Below are positions 1 to 7,424 of a stretch of 22,888 nt of DNA, piece after piece; position 1 is the first letter of the stretch; every line of letters begins with the position of its first letter. Made by a program: the position numbers and the translations under genes. The notes beneath the pieces are model-generated. The model worked only from the letters and a program-made list of their open reading frames with translations, was not told where the DNA came from and did no database searches. Source of the stretch: Erythrobacter sp. (GTDB lineage Bacteria; Pseudomonadota; Alphaproteobacteria; Sphingomonadales; Sphingomonadaceae); NCBI GenBank assembly GCA_002695185.1, contig NZOF01000189.1:1-22888 (forward strand), in the 5' to 3' direction.

Positions 1-111
1 CAACAGCAGCGTGTTTTCGTCGATCAGGCGAACATAGGGTAGACGGTCGCCGGCTCGCGCTTCCTTTGCGCTCCAGGCAGCGGCGCCCTTCCATTTGTCG
101 TTACGCGGCAT
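1..111 (-). CDS. virB4: VirB4-family type IV secretion ATPase, N-terminal fragment
   Basis: Only the first 37 codons lie in the window; the gene continues past position 1. The translated start reads MPRNDKWKGAAAW, then a GDRLPYVRLIDENTLLL segment, which resembles the N-terminus of VirB4/TrbE-type ATPases, where a short leader leads into a first beta strand. VirB4 proteins are large inner-membrane-associated ATPases that power pilus assembly and substrate transfer in type IV secretion. The ATG at 111 overlaps the end of the upstream virB3 frame (its stop codon is at 103-101), so the two genes are translationally coupled. The position directly after virB3 is the usual virB order and carries much of the assignment, because the Walker motifs are outside the window. 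Confidence 0.75.
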   Translation of the reverse strand, partial: MPRNDKWKGAAAWSAKEARAGDRLPYVRLIDENTLLL

Positions 112-385
112 AGGAATTGCACCCCCAGCGCTTGTAGTTCTTGACCCGCGGGCACTTCGAAACCTTGGTCATCCAGAGGTCGAAAATGCGCGGCTCGCGC
201 AGGCAGGCGAAATAACCGATCCCGTGCATAACCAGCGCGGCGAACAGCGCCCAGAAACTGCCGGTGATAAGAAATATCTCGGTCGTCACCACCCCGTTGA
301 TGATGAAATAATTGAACGTCACTCCCGCAAACATCTGCGGCCGCGTAAGCGCTCTATGGACGGGGTGGCGGACCAGCGTAGTCAT
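101..385 (-). CDS. virB3: VirB3-family type IV secretion membrane protein
   Basis: A 94-residue protein whose N-terminal part, HRALTRPQMFAGVTFNYF, matches the VirB3/TrbD pattern of a short cytoplasmic segment with a TRP motif before the first membrane span. One or two hydrophobic segments follow, at about residues 25-60. VirB3 is a small inner-membrane component of the type IV secretion machine that works with VirB4. The ATG at 385-383 directly follows the virB2 stop codon at 388-386, and the 3' end overlaps the virB4 start by about 11 bases. Together these indicate one tightly packed operon. Length is typical for the family. The C-terminal tail (CPRVKNYKRWGCNSYAA) is not one I recognise as conserved. 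Confidence 0.85.
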   Translation of the reverse strand: MTTLVRHPVHRALTRPQMFAGVTFNYFIINGVVTTEIFLITGSFWALFAALVMHGIGYFACLREPRIFDLWMTKVSKCPRVKNYKRWGCNSYAA

Positions 386-691
386 CTATGCCGCTACGCC
401 CTGAATCCCGGCGACAATCGAAGCTGCGCCGAACAGGATGAAGACGCCAATGATAACCGTTGCTCCAAAACGCCAGTTAAGCCTGCCCGTGAGCATCATG
501 AACCCCACGGCAGCGACAGCCATCACCGCCACAGCAGTCGCGACGTTGCCAAGCAAAGTGCCCTGCAGCCAGCCAAGTGCATTTACTATTGGCCCGGATC
601 CAGCAGGGTCTTGCTGGATGGCCTGGGCCATAGCCGTGGATGGACTAATAAGGGCGGCAATTACCGCTAGCTTGGCGAAAAACGATTTCAA
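386..691 (-). CDS. virB2: VirB2-family pilin (TTG start)
   Basis: Encodes about 101 residues. I place the start at a TTG at 691-689 because a GGGAG sequence lies seven bases upstream. From there the protein begins with a clear signal peptide, MKSFFAKLAVIAALISPSTAMA, followed by Q. Reading further upstream in this frame only runs through the virB1 gene in another frame. After the signal peptide come two long hydrophobic stretches (around residues 40-65 and 75-98), the pattern of VirB2/TrbC pilins that polymerise into the conjugative pilus. The stop abuts the virB3 ATG, and the start lies four bases after the virB1 stop. Automated annotation could miss this gene or overextend it because of the TTG start. 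Confidence 0.82.
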   Translation of the reverse strand: MKSFFAKLAVIAALISPSTAMAQAIQQDPAGSGPIVNALGWLQGTLLGNVATAVAVMAVAAVGFMMLTGRLNWRFGATVIIGVFILFGAASIVAGIQGVAA

Positions 692-695
692 ACTT

Positions 696-1328
696 CTACT
701 CCCGTGAGTGGTCTGCAAGGCGGCCCATGATGGAGGCCACATAAAGCTGGGTTTCGCGAATGCGGGGGATACCGTTAGCGCGTTCAACCCGCCCCGGCCC
801 GGCATTGTAAGCGGCAAGCGCTTTCTCGAGATCGCCATCGAAGCGGTCGAGTTGCTGCCGGAGGTAGCGTGCACCGCCCTCAAGATTTGCGAATGGATCA
901 CCCGGATCGACGCCCAGATCACGTGCAGTTCCGGGCATGAGTTGAGCGAGCCCCCGGGCCCCTGCAGGAGAACGTGCATCATGCCTCCAGCGGCTTTCCT
1001 GCCAAACCATTGCCTCTATCAAAGATGGAGACAAATCGAAACGGGCGGCAAGTTCAGCCACCTTAACTCGATATATGTCCGGCACGCCGGCTGCATGGCG
1101 CGTCGGATCGCCGACAATATTGTCTGGAAAGACAACTTCGGCAGGGACCTCTACAAGCGCCGCCATGTAATCTGCGTGAGCAGTCGATGCAGCGGCATTC
1201 AAAGGCTGCCCGCCGGCTATCCAGCGCGAACCATCCGAATTAATCTCCATGACATCCGCTTTCGCTGGGAAAGCAGTGAGCGCCAAGCAGACAACCAAGG
1301 TCTGCAGCGCCCCGTGTGCGCGAATCAT
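696..1328 (-). CDS. virB1: VirB1-type lytic transglycosylase
   Basis: A 210-residue exported protein of the soluble lytic transglycosylase (SLT) fold, which opens peptidoglycan so that the secretion channel can be built. Visible motifs are the catalytic glutamate in AMVWQESRW (Glu111), then SPAGARGLAQLMP and AYNAGPGRV, the standard order for the family. I chose the ATG at 1328 because GGAGGG lies eight bases upstream and the protein then begins MIRAHGALQTLVVCLALTAFPAKA, a normal signal peptide; longer in-frame starts up to 1373 lack these features. It is the first gene of the virB operon in the window and its stop lies four bases before the virB2 start. It could equally be called a generic conjugal transfer transglycosylase, but its position supports VirB1. 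Confidence 0.88.
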   Translation of the reverse strand: MIRAHGALQTLVVCLALTAFPAKADVMEINSDGSRWIAGGQPLNAAASTAHADYMAALVEVPAEVVFPDNIVGDPTRHAAGVPDIYRVKVAELAARFDLSPSLIEAMVWQESRWRHDARSPAGARGLAQLMPGTARDLGVDPGDPFANLEGGARYLRQQLDRFDGDLEKALAAYNAGPGRVERANGIPRIRETQLYVASIMGRLADHSRE

Positions 1329-1373
1329 TTCGTACACCCTCCGTACGGCCCCACTGAACATCCTACATGACAA

Positions 1374-1413
1374 CGGGGTGACAAAAACCTGAATATACTA
1401 TGTTATCGCATCC
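1374..1413 (-). promoter_or_regulatory. Probable promoter region of the virB operon
   Basis: Together with the untranslated leader to 1329, this short AT-rich stretch between the terminator at 1414-1457 and virB1 is the only room for a promoter of the minus-strand operon. An AT-rich element (TATATT on the minus strand near 1395-1400) is visible, but I could not find a well-spaced -35 partner. The placement is by position only. Confidence 0.3.
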
Positions 1414-1457
1414 CCAAAAGAAATTGGCCCGCAACCTCGTAATAGAGGGCGGGCCAA
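1414..1457 (-). terminator. Rho-independent terminator of the TPR-like gene
   Basis: A perfect 9-bp inverted repeat (TTGGCCCGC at 1424-1432 and GCGGGCCAA at 1449-1457) is followed on the minus strand by a T-rich run (TTTCTTTT). It lies about 37 bases after the stop of the minus-strand gene at 1494-1877 and ahead of virB1, so it separates the two transcription units. Confidence 0.8.
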
Positions 1458-1493
1458 GGCGGAGTAAGCTCGAAAAGCTAAGCTGTTTATCGG

Positions 1494-1877
1494 TTACCGC
1501 ACAGCAAGAGTTTCCATCGAACCGAATTTCCCGACATCAAGCATGGCAAGTCCGCGCCGCGCCAACACGCGAGAGTCGATCCAATCGCCAGTCGCAGTTT
1601 CGAGTTCATAGCGATCTGCATTTCGGGCCGCCGCCTCGAACCGCTCTCGCGCTGCTCCATACTCTCCTACCCGCGCCAACGCCACTGCCAGATTTATCTG
1701 CCGGGCGGGATCGGTGGAGGGTATTTCATCGCATTCTTCGATTGCATCGATGGCCGCATGGTTTTCACCAACGACGAGTTCCTTGTATCCGATGTCGTAA
1801 TCGGTTGCCGGCGCGGAGACGACCATTACCGGGCCTTCTGCGATCATGAGGAGCGCTGCTGCAGCTGTGATAGACAT
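1494..1877 (-). CDS. Small exported TPR-like protein of unknown role
   Basis: About 127 residues beginning MSITAAAALLMIAEGPVMVVSA, a likely signal peptide, so the protein is probably periplasmic. The mature part has alanine-rich helix pairs resembling tetratricopeptide repeats, for example PARQINLAVALARVGEYGAARERFEAAARNADRYE at about residues 57-91. TPR folds usually mediate protein contacts; the partner cannot be read from here. Two in-frame ATGs are available, at 1883 and 1877. GGGAG lies one base before the first and seven bases before the second, so I chose 1877. The gene is single, with its own terminator downstream. Similar short secreted TPR proteins are common in sphingomonads, but I do not know an experimentally supported function. 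Confidence 0.7.
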   Translation of the reverse strand: MSITAAAALLMIAEGPVMVVSAPATDYDIGYKELVVGENHAAIDAIEECDEIPSTDPARQINLAVALARVGEYGAARERFEAAARNADRYELETATGDWIDSRVLARRGLAMLDVGKFGSMETLAVR

Positions 1878-1897
1878 TTTCATTCTCCCAAACTTCG

Positions 1898-2116
1898 AAG
1901 CTCATTCATGCTCATACCAGAGCCATCCTGCAACAAAACTGTAACAGTGTCATAATTCTGCAATGTCGACGCATGGCCGATTTGGGTGTGGAAACTGCAA
2001 CATAACGGTCACGAAGCGACACAAACTGTCACACGGCATCACTAGCTGACGAGTCGCGATCAACGAATTCGCACTTCGAATTTCGACTCATCCGGTTTTT
2101 TGAGGGGACCGAACCC
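1898..2116 (+). promoter_or_regulatory. Control region of the lipoprotein/receptor unit with GTCACA-like repeats
   Basis: This roughly 220-base intergenic region holds a series of related hexamers at exact 10-base steps: GTCACG at 2008, GACACA at 2018, GTCACA at 2028 and ATCACT at 2038. A second cluster, CTGTAAC at 1939, GTGTCAT at 1947 and CTGCAAT at 1958, has an 11-base step between its last two members and resembles a degenerate Pho box (CTGTCAT-type direct repeats). PhoB/OmpR-family proteins bind such tandem direct repeats. A similar repeat precedes the response-regulator gene near 7425-7441. Binding is inferred, not shown; I did not find a convincing -10 element. Confidence 0.4.
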
Positions 2117-3694
2117 GTGAAGACACTCCACCGCTCGCTTATCATTGGCACTTCCGCACTGGCTCTCGCGGGTTGCGGCGCCGACGAGATCGTTTCGCCC
2201 GGCACCGGCGGCGATGTAATCATCAACCCTGGCAACGGCGGCGGAACGCCGACGCCGACGCCGACGCCCCCATCCAGTCCGACGGTGACGCCGGCTGCGG
2301 GCTGCCCAACTATTAGCGATCCTGTAGGTCTTACGGACGATGGAACGATTTCAGGTCCGACTGGCGAGTACCGTGTCTGCACCATGCCTGAACGCTTCAC
2401 TGCCAGCTCCACCCTCCCTTATATCGAAGGCCTGCTTTATCGCATGAATGGCCGTGTCGACGTCGGTACGGACGGGGGCCCTGCGGCAGATGACAGTGAT
2501 GGCGTTAGCGATACCGATGTCGAACTGACCATCGAACCTGGCGTTATCGTTTACGCTTCGGGCTCGAGCTTCCTCAATGTCAACCGTGGCAACACCATCG
2601 AGGCCAACGGCACTGCCGAGCGCCCGATCATCTTCACCAGCCGCGATAACGTCCAGGGTCTCAATACGGACAGTTCTTCGGGCCAATGGGGCGGCGTCGT
2701 CCTCTCGGGCCGTGCCCCTGTAACGGATTGCATCGCCTCAGGCGCAACACCGGGTAGCGTGAACTGTCAGCGCCAGGTCGAGGGCGCCGCACAGCCCGCA
2801 ATCTTCGGAGGCGCAACTGCCGACGATAGCTCCGGCAGCATGTCCTATGTCCAGATCCGTTATTCGGGCTTCGTCCTTTCGGGCGATAGCGAACTCCAAT
2901 CACTGACGACTGGCGGTACTGGCACCGGCACTGAACTTGACCACATCATGAGCTTCAACAGCTCGGACGATGGCGTCGAATTCTTCGGTGGTTTCGTTAA
3001 TGTGAAAAACCTCATCGTCGTTGGCGCAGAAGACGACGGGCTGGATACCGACACCGGTGTTAAGGCGAACATGCAATACGTACTGGTAGTGCAGCGCCCC
3101 GGCGCCGGTGACACGATTATCGAAGCTGATAGCGATAACGCATTCAACGACAGCACTCCGCGCCAGCAGACCCGCATCTCGAACGCTACATTCGTTCACC
3201 AGAACGCAATCGATCAGGCTATCCGGGTCCGCGGTTTTGCTGACTATTCGATTGCAAACTCGGTTCTGGTATCGAACCAGGATACGGCATGCCTTCGTAT
3301 CGATGGCCAGGAAGAGCTTTTCCGGGCTGCCGATGGATCAATCGATGAAGCAGGTCCGGTTACCTTTGATAGTTTCGTAATGGATTGCTCTACACCTTTC
3401 CGCGACAGTTCGGGGGCTACTGCTGCCGAAATCGAGAGCGTCTTTGACGATGGATCGAACAACAATTCGAATTTCACCAACACGCTGCAGGCACTGTTCC
3501 TCAACGGCAGCAACGAAAACGGCGTGCCTGTCTTTGACGTGACCACCTGGAGCGATTTCTTCGAGAATCCTGCTCAAATTGGTGCAGTTTACGACGAAAA
3601 TCGTGACTGGGTGAATGGCTGGACCTGCAATTCCAGCACTATTTCCTTCGATGACAGCGTGTCGGCTTGCACGAGCCTTCCCGTCTACAATTGA
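2117..3694 (+). CDS. Beta-helix-like surface lipoprotein paired with a TonB receptor
   Basis: A 525-residue protein with a GTG start at 2117, six bases after a GAGGGGACC ribosome-binding site. It begins MKTLHRSLIIGTSALALAGC, a lipoprotein signal with lipobox LAGC, giving lipidation at Cys20. A low-complexity Gly/Pro/Thr linker follows (TPTPTPTPP, about residues 44-55). The rest shows the spaced pattern of a right-handed beta-helix: IEPGVIVYASG, then NRGNTIEANGTAERPIIFTS, GQWGGVVLSGRAP, SMSYVQIRYSGF and VEFFGGFVNVKNLIVVGAEDDGLDTD. I recognise this arrangement from a family of surface lipoproteins, frequent in Bacteroidetes and also seen in marine Proteobacteria, whose ligand is unknown to me. 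It precedes a TonB-dependent receptor by 93 bases, so an outer-membrane substrate-binding role is plausible by analogy with SusD-type partners, though it is not SusD-like in sequence. Confidence 0.75.
   Translation: MKTLHRSLIIGTSALALAGCGADEIVSPGTGGDVIINPGNGGGTPTPTPTPPSSPTVTPAAGCPTISDPVGLTDDGTISGPTGEYRVCTMPERFTASSTLPYIEGLLYRMNGRVDVGTDGGPAADDSDGVSDTDVELTIEPGVIVYASGSSFLNVNRGNTIEANGTAERPIIFTSRDNVQGLNTDSSSGQWGGVVLSGRAPVTDCIASGATPGSVNCQRQVEGAAQPAIFGGATADDSSGSMSYVQIRYSGFVLSGDSELQSLTTGGTGTGTELDHIMSFNSSDDGVEFFGGFVNVKNLIVVGAEDDGLDTDTGVKANMQYVLVVQRPGAGDTIIEADSDNAFNDSTPRQQTRISNATFVHQNAIDQAIRVRGFADYSIANSVLVSNQDTACLRIDGQEELFRAADGSIDEAGPVTFDSFVMDCSTPFRDSSGATAAEIESVFDDGSNNNSNFTNTLQALFLNGSNENGVPVFDVTTWSDFFENPAQIGAVYDENRDWVNGWTCNSSTISFDDSVSACTSLPVYN
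2246..2271 (+). repeat. GACGCC microsatellite encoding a Pro-Thr linker
   Basis: A short tandem repeat of the hexamer GACGCC/ACGCCG encodes the TPTPTPT linker between the lipidated N-terminus and the folded domain of the lipoprotein. It is multiple-of-three in period, so length changes would alter linker length without a frameshift. Confidence 0.6.
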
Positions 3695-3709
3695 TCCCAA
3701 ATACTGTTT

Positions 3710-3738
3710 CCGGGGACGCGGCGAATACGCGTCCCCGG
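3710..3738 (+). other. Strong intergenic hairpin between lipoprotein and receptor genes
   Basis: A perfect 11-bp inverted repeat (CCGGGGACGCG at 3710-3720, CGCGTCCCCGG at 3728-3738) with a 7-base loop sits 15 bases after the lipoprotein stop. It is not followed by a clean T-run, so it may act as a leaky terminator or an mRNA-stabilising structure that sets the ratio of the two products. Which of these applies cannot be told from sequence. Confidence 0.65.
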
Positions 3739-3787
3739 ACTTTCAACATTTCCCACGCTTTTGACCTGATCTGAGGGGGTCGTTCAC

Positions 3788-6541
3788 ATGTCATCCGGCA
3801 AGCAGCTTTCCGCACTGCTCCTGCTCTCCACCGCCCTGACCTTTCCAGCCGCAGCGCTTGCGCAGAGCACGGGTGCAGAAGGTCCGCCTCCGACGGAGGA
3901 GGAAGTTCCTGACGAGGCGCCGGCACAGGAAGTAGACCCTGCGAACGACAGTGTTCCTGGTGAGATCGCAGATCGCGATCAGGCAACACCGGATATTTCC
4001 ATTCCTGGTGGGACGATCGTAGTAACTGGTCGCCGCAACCGCGATATTACCCGCGCATCGCCTCAAGTTGTCACCGTCCTAGACACAGCCACCATTGCTC
4101 GTACCGGCGAAGGCGATATCGCTGGCGCGCTCGGTCGTACGACCGGTCTTTCGCAGCAGGGTAACGGGCTCGTCTATGTTCGTGGCTTAGGCGATCGCTA
4201 TTCGCTCGCCTTGCTGAATGGCCTGCCTCTTCCCTCGCCCCAACCCCTATCTCGAGTTGTCCCATTGGACATTTTCCCGACTAGCGTCGTAGCATCGAGC
4301 CTGGTCCAGAAGACCTATTCGGCGAACTTCCCGGGCGAATTCGGTGGCGGCGTCATCAATCTTACCACCCGCGCCATTCCCACCGAAAGCTTTCTCACCG
4401 TAAGCGGCTCTCTTTCCGGAGATACTGAAACTACCTTTAGCCCCGGGTACTCCTATTATGGTGGCGATTACGATTGGACAGGTTTTGATCAGGGACGGCG
4501 TACCGTTGAAAATTACGGCTCGTTGCAAGGCTTTTTCGATAGCGGCGCCCGCATAAACGATGAAGATGTCGATACGCGTGCAATCCTGCACGATATCAAC
4601 GATCCCAACCTCTATCTCATCCAGAAGATCGGCGATCTTCCGGCCAATTTCTCAGCTGGTTTGACTGCAGGTACGGCATTCGATGTCTTCTCCGATGGAC
4701 GCTTCGGGATCATCGCCACTGCTTCACTTAGCAACAAGTGGCGCAATCGTTTCATCACCAAACAGACGGCGGTGAACGAAGAGCTGGAACTCGACACTGA
4801 TTTTCGTGAACTCGCTACGGATAACCGCATGCTTTTCAATGGCATGCTGGGCTTCGGTCTTGAGGTTGGCGAACACAAATTTCGGTTCACCAACCTGTTC
4901 ATTCGGGACACCTTGAAGCGAGCCTCGCTCGAACAAGGGACGGATTTTCAGGATGGGGACGATGAATTCATCCAGAACACAGCGTGGTTCGAGCGCCAAC
5001 TGCTCAACAGCCAATTTGTCGGAGAGCTGGAATTCGGAAAACTTTCGGTCGATTTACGAGGCGGCTACGCGCAGACGCAACGCGAAGCGCCATTCGAATG
5101 GACCTTTGAATACGTCCGCACAAACAATGCGAACGACCCCTTTGGCGATACCTACCTTAACACGCTCGATCCACAGCGCGGCGGTGCGATCGTCAGCTTT
5201 TCCGACCTTAGCGAAGACTTGTGGTATGGGGGTATCGATCTCGGTTATGAAATTACCGACTGGCTGAATGCGACAGTCGGTTATGCCTACACTGATACCG
5301 ATCGGTTTTCCACCCGACGCGAATTCGACATTCGGGCATCCTCGACCTTTCCAGATGCTTTTGGCGCGTTGCGTCCCGATAATCTGCTGGGCGATGCCCT
5401 GATCGATTTCGGCTTTGATCGTGAAGCACAGCTTGCGGGGGGCCTCTCCCCCTACGAACTCAACATATTCGAGACTACGCAATCCGACCCAGCTTTTGAT
5501 GCCGCGCTGCGCATCCATGCTGGCTATGGGAAAATTAACGTGCGGCCACTTGATCGGCTCTCGCTGGATGTCGGCGTTCGCTACGAAGACGCGGTCCAGT
5601 CGGTGGATGCGGTCCAAGTCTTTGCGCAACCGATCAACTCCACCAGCGGTACGCTTCTCGAAAATGATTACTGGCTGCCCGGAGGTACGCTGACGTGGGA
5701 ACTGACCGATAATCTGCAGTTCCGGGCCAGCGCTTCGAAAACGATCGCGCGCCCTCAATTCCGTGAACTTGTATACCAGACCTATTTCGACCCCGAAACG
5801 AACCGTCAGTTCAATGGGAACCCGCGACTTGTTGACAGCCGACTTACCAATTACGAAGCTCGGCTTGAATACTACACCGGTGGTGGCGGTCGGGCTAGCG
5901 TGGCAGGTTTCTATAAGGAAATCGAAAACCCAATCGAAGTGTTCACGAGCTTTTCGGACAATGACATCATCAGTGGCTTTGCCAATGCGCCAAAGGCTGA
6001 GCTGTATGGCGGTGAAGCCGAGATGCAATACAATTTCGATCTAGCGAACTTGGGTGGGTGGTTCGACAGCCAGCAACTTGTTGCTGTTGCAAACTACACT
6101 TACACCCAGTCCAAGATCGAAGTCGGAGCGGCAGACATCGCACGCGTCTTCCCATTCGCAGACCAGCCGGCGAGCAACTTCTTTGATGACGGGGTTTCAT
6201 TGACGGGCCAATCCGATCATCTCGTAAACTTGCAACTGGGCCTCGATGATCTGGATCGCCTCAGCCAGTTTACGCTGCTTCTAAAATACGCCAGCGAACG
6301 CGTAAGCAGCCGTGGTGCCGGGCCGTTGCCCGATATTATTGAAGAGCCGGGCTTGTCTCTTGATTTCGTAGTGCGACAAGGGGTCAACCTGGGCGGCAAC
6401 GAGGTCGAGCTAAAGTTCGAGGCGCGCAATCTTACAGGTCAGGACCACGAAGAGTTCCAGACCAATGGCGAGCGTCGCATCGATATAAACAGCTACGATG
6501 TCGGTCAGAGCTTCAGCATCGGCGCTTCTCTCAAATTCTAA
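3788..6541 (+). CDS. TonB-dependent outer-membrane receptor (first)
   Basis: A 917-residue receptor for active, TonB-driven uptake across the outer membrane. The start is an ATG with GAGGGGG eight bases upstream. The signal peptide MSSGKQLSALLLLSTALTFPAAALA is followed by an acidic, proline-rich spacer (residues about 28-72), the TonB box GTIVVTGRR (about 75-83) and a plug domain to about residue 200, with LVYVRGLGDRYSLALLNGLPLP and FPGEFGGGVINLTTR as conserved plug motifs. The remainder is a beta-barrel that ends in an aromatic residue (SIGASLKF), as expected for BamA-dependent insertion. The substrate is not evident. The plug does not look like that of a typical siderophore receptor, and the neighbouring lipoprotein and PhoB-type regulator suggest a nutrient, possibly phosphorus-related, but that is inference. 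Confidence 0.9.
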   Translation: MSSGKQLSALLLLSTALTFPAAALAQSTGAEGPPPTEEEVPDEAPAQEVDPANDSVPGEIADRDQATPDISIPGGTIVVTGRRNRDITRASPQVVTVLDTATIARTGEGDIAGALGRTTGLSQQGNGLVYVRGLGDRYSLALLNGLPLPSPQPLSRVVPLDIFPTSVVASSLVQKTYSANFPGEFGGGVINLTTRAIPTESFLTVSGSLSGDTETTFSPGYSYYGGDYDWTGFDQGRRTVENYGSLQGFFDSGARINDEDVDTRAILHDINDPNLYLIQKIGDLPANFSAGLTAGTAFDVFSDGRFGIIATASLSNKWRNRFITKQTAVNEELELDTDFRELATDNRMLFNGMLGFGLEVGEHKFRFTNLFIRDTLKRASLEQGTDFQDGDDEFIQNTAWFERQLLNSQFVGELEFGKLSVDLRGGYAQTQREAPFEWTFEYVRTNNANDPFGDTYLNTLDPQRGGAIVSFSDLSEDLWYGGIDLGYEITDWLNATVGYAYTDTDRFSTRREFDIRASSTFPDAFGALRPDNLLGDALIDFGFDREAQLAGGLSPYELNIFETTQSDPAFDAALRIHAGYGKINVRPLDRLSLDVGVRYEDAVQSVDAVQVFAQPINSTSGTLLENDYWLPGGTLTWELTDNLQFRASASKTIARPQFRELVYQTYFDPETNRQFNGNPRLVDSRLTNYEARLEYYTGGGGRASVAGFYKEIENPIEVFTSFSDNDIISGFANAPKAELYGGEAEMQYNFDLANLGGWFDSQQLVAVANYTYTQSKIEVGAADIARVFPFADQPASNFFDDGVSLTGQSDHLVNLQLGLDDLDRLSQFTLLLKYASERVSSRGAGPLPDIIEEPGLSLDFVVRQGVNLGGNEVELKFEARNLTGQDHEEFQTNGERRIDINSYDVGQSFSIGASLKF

Positions 6542-6563
6542 CCTCCTGCAAGGGTAGCCTAAC

Positions 6564-6596
6564 ACGGGGTCGCTTTATAAGCGGCCCCGTTTTTTT
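6564..6596 (+). terminator. Rho-independent terminator after the first receptor
   Basis: A 12-bp stem (ACGGGGTCGCTT at 6564-6575 with AAGCGGCCCCGT at 6579-6590, one G-U pair) with a tight loop is followed by seven T residues. It lies 23 bases after the receptor stop and ends the lipoprotein/receptor transcript. On the minus strand no T-run follows, so it is unidirectional. Confidence 0.92.
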
Positions 6597-6702
6597 GTGG
6601 GAATGGGTCACTGCTCTAGATTTAGGGATGCTCGTGATACCTCCGCTGAAACCCGCAAAGGCGAAGCGAAGAGCTAAGAAGATTAGATGTGAGCCGCAGG
6701 CC

Positions 6703-7383
6703 TTAGTGACTATCGTAGACGTATCCAAGGGAGCGGACGGTGCGGATAGGTTCTCCCGCGCCGACCTCACGCAGCGCGCGGCGTAAACGGCCGATCCAGA
6801 CGTCGACGGTTCTCTCGTCGATGGGTGGATCCTGCTTTCCAAGACCATCGATCAACTCGGTCCGACCTAACACGCGATCTGCGTTTTCAGCGAAGAAGCG
6901 CAGCAGCCGGAATTCATTCGGGCGAAGAGGAATGGGCTGTTGTCTCCATCGAGCCTGGAGCGCCGGAAGGTCGATTTCGAGATCGCCGAGCACGAAAGGT
7001 CGAGCGCTGGCCTGCGCGACGCGGCCCGTACCGAGTGCAAGTACACGATCAAGAACTGCTGTCCGATCAACCGGCCCTACAACATAGTCGTCAGCCCCTG
7101 CGGCCAATGCACGGCGCTTGTCTTCTGCGTCGCAGCTTTCAAGCACCATTGTTATATGCGCATCGCTTGTCCGGGGGTCGGCTCTGAGCCGGCGACACAT
7201 CTCAAGCCCGGAAAGTTCGTCCAGAACCCAATCGACAAATGCGCAGACGGGCCCCTCGATAAGTCGGTGTGGCCCGCTAGCGGTGAGGTGATCGAATACA
7301 TAACGTGTCTCACCGTTGTCGAAGGAGTCATACATTCCCGCTTCTTCAGCGGTCATCAGAATATTCATCACGCCCACGCACAC
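6703..7383 (-). CDS. PhoB/OmpR-type response regulator with atypical receiver
   Basis: An N-terminal receiver-like domain (to about residue 115) is followed by a C-terminal winged helix (PIPLRPNEFRLLRFFAENADRVLGRTELID, then DERTVDVWIGRLRRAL and IRTVRSLGYVYD), the DNA-binding form of PhoB/OmpR. The usual phospho-acceptor region is present as FVDWVLDELSGLE (Asp51 from this start). The switch Thr/Ser is replaced by Glu (VLESC) and the invariant Lys before Pro is Gly (DDYVVGPVD), so phosphorylation control may be altered or absent. The start is uncertain: a GTG at 7383 has AGAGGGG eight bases upstream, an ATG at 7368 begins MNILMTAEE, and an ATG at 7425 has no ribosome-binding site and overlaps a likely operator. 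It converges with the first TonB receptor and probably regulates it. Confidence 0.82.
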   Translation of the reverse strand: MCVGVMNILMTAEEAGMYDSFDNGETRYVFDHLTASGPHRLIEGPVCAFVDWVLDELSGLEMCRRLRADPRTSDAHITMVLESCDAEDKRRALAAGADDYVVGPVDRTAVLDRVLALGTGRVAQASARPFVLGDLEIDLPALQARWRQQPIPLRPNEFRLLRFFAENADRVLGRTELIDGLGKQDPPIDERTVDVWIGRLRRALREVGAGEPIRTVRSLGYVYDSH

Positions 7384-7424
7384 GTTAATTGCCCCTCTAT
7401 TCCGTGGCAGGAATGGCGCATTCA

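Noticed and set aside
95..670. A 191-codon open frame on the plus strand across virB3/virB2
   Set aside because: It is antisense to two well-supported overlapping secretion genes and its translation is low in recognisable structure.
2246..2271. Possible CRISPR or mobile-element repeat
   Set aside because: It is a short hexamer run encoding a Pro-Thr linker inside a lipoprotein gene, with no spacers or terminal repeats.
5054..6028. A 324-codon open frame on the minus strand
   Set aside because: It is antisense to the beta-barrel of the first TonB receptor, and no domain is recognisable.
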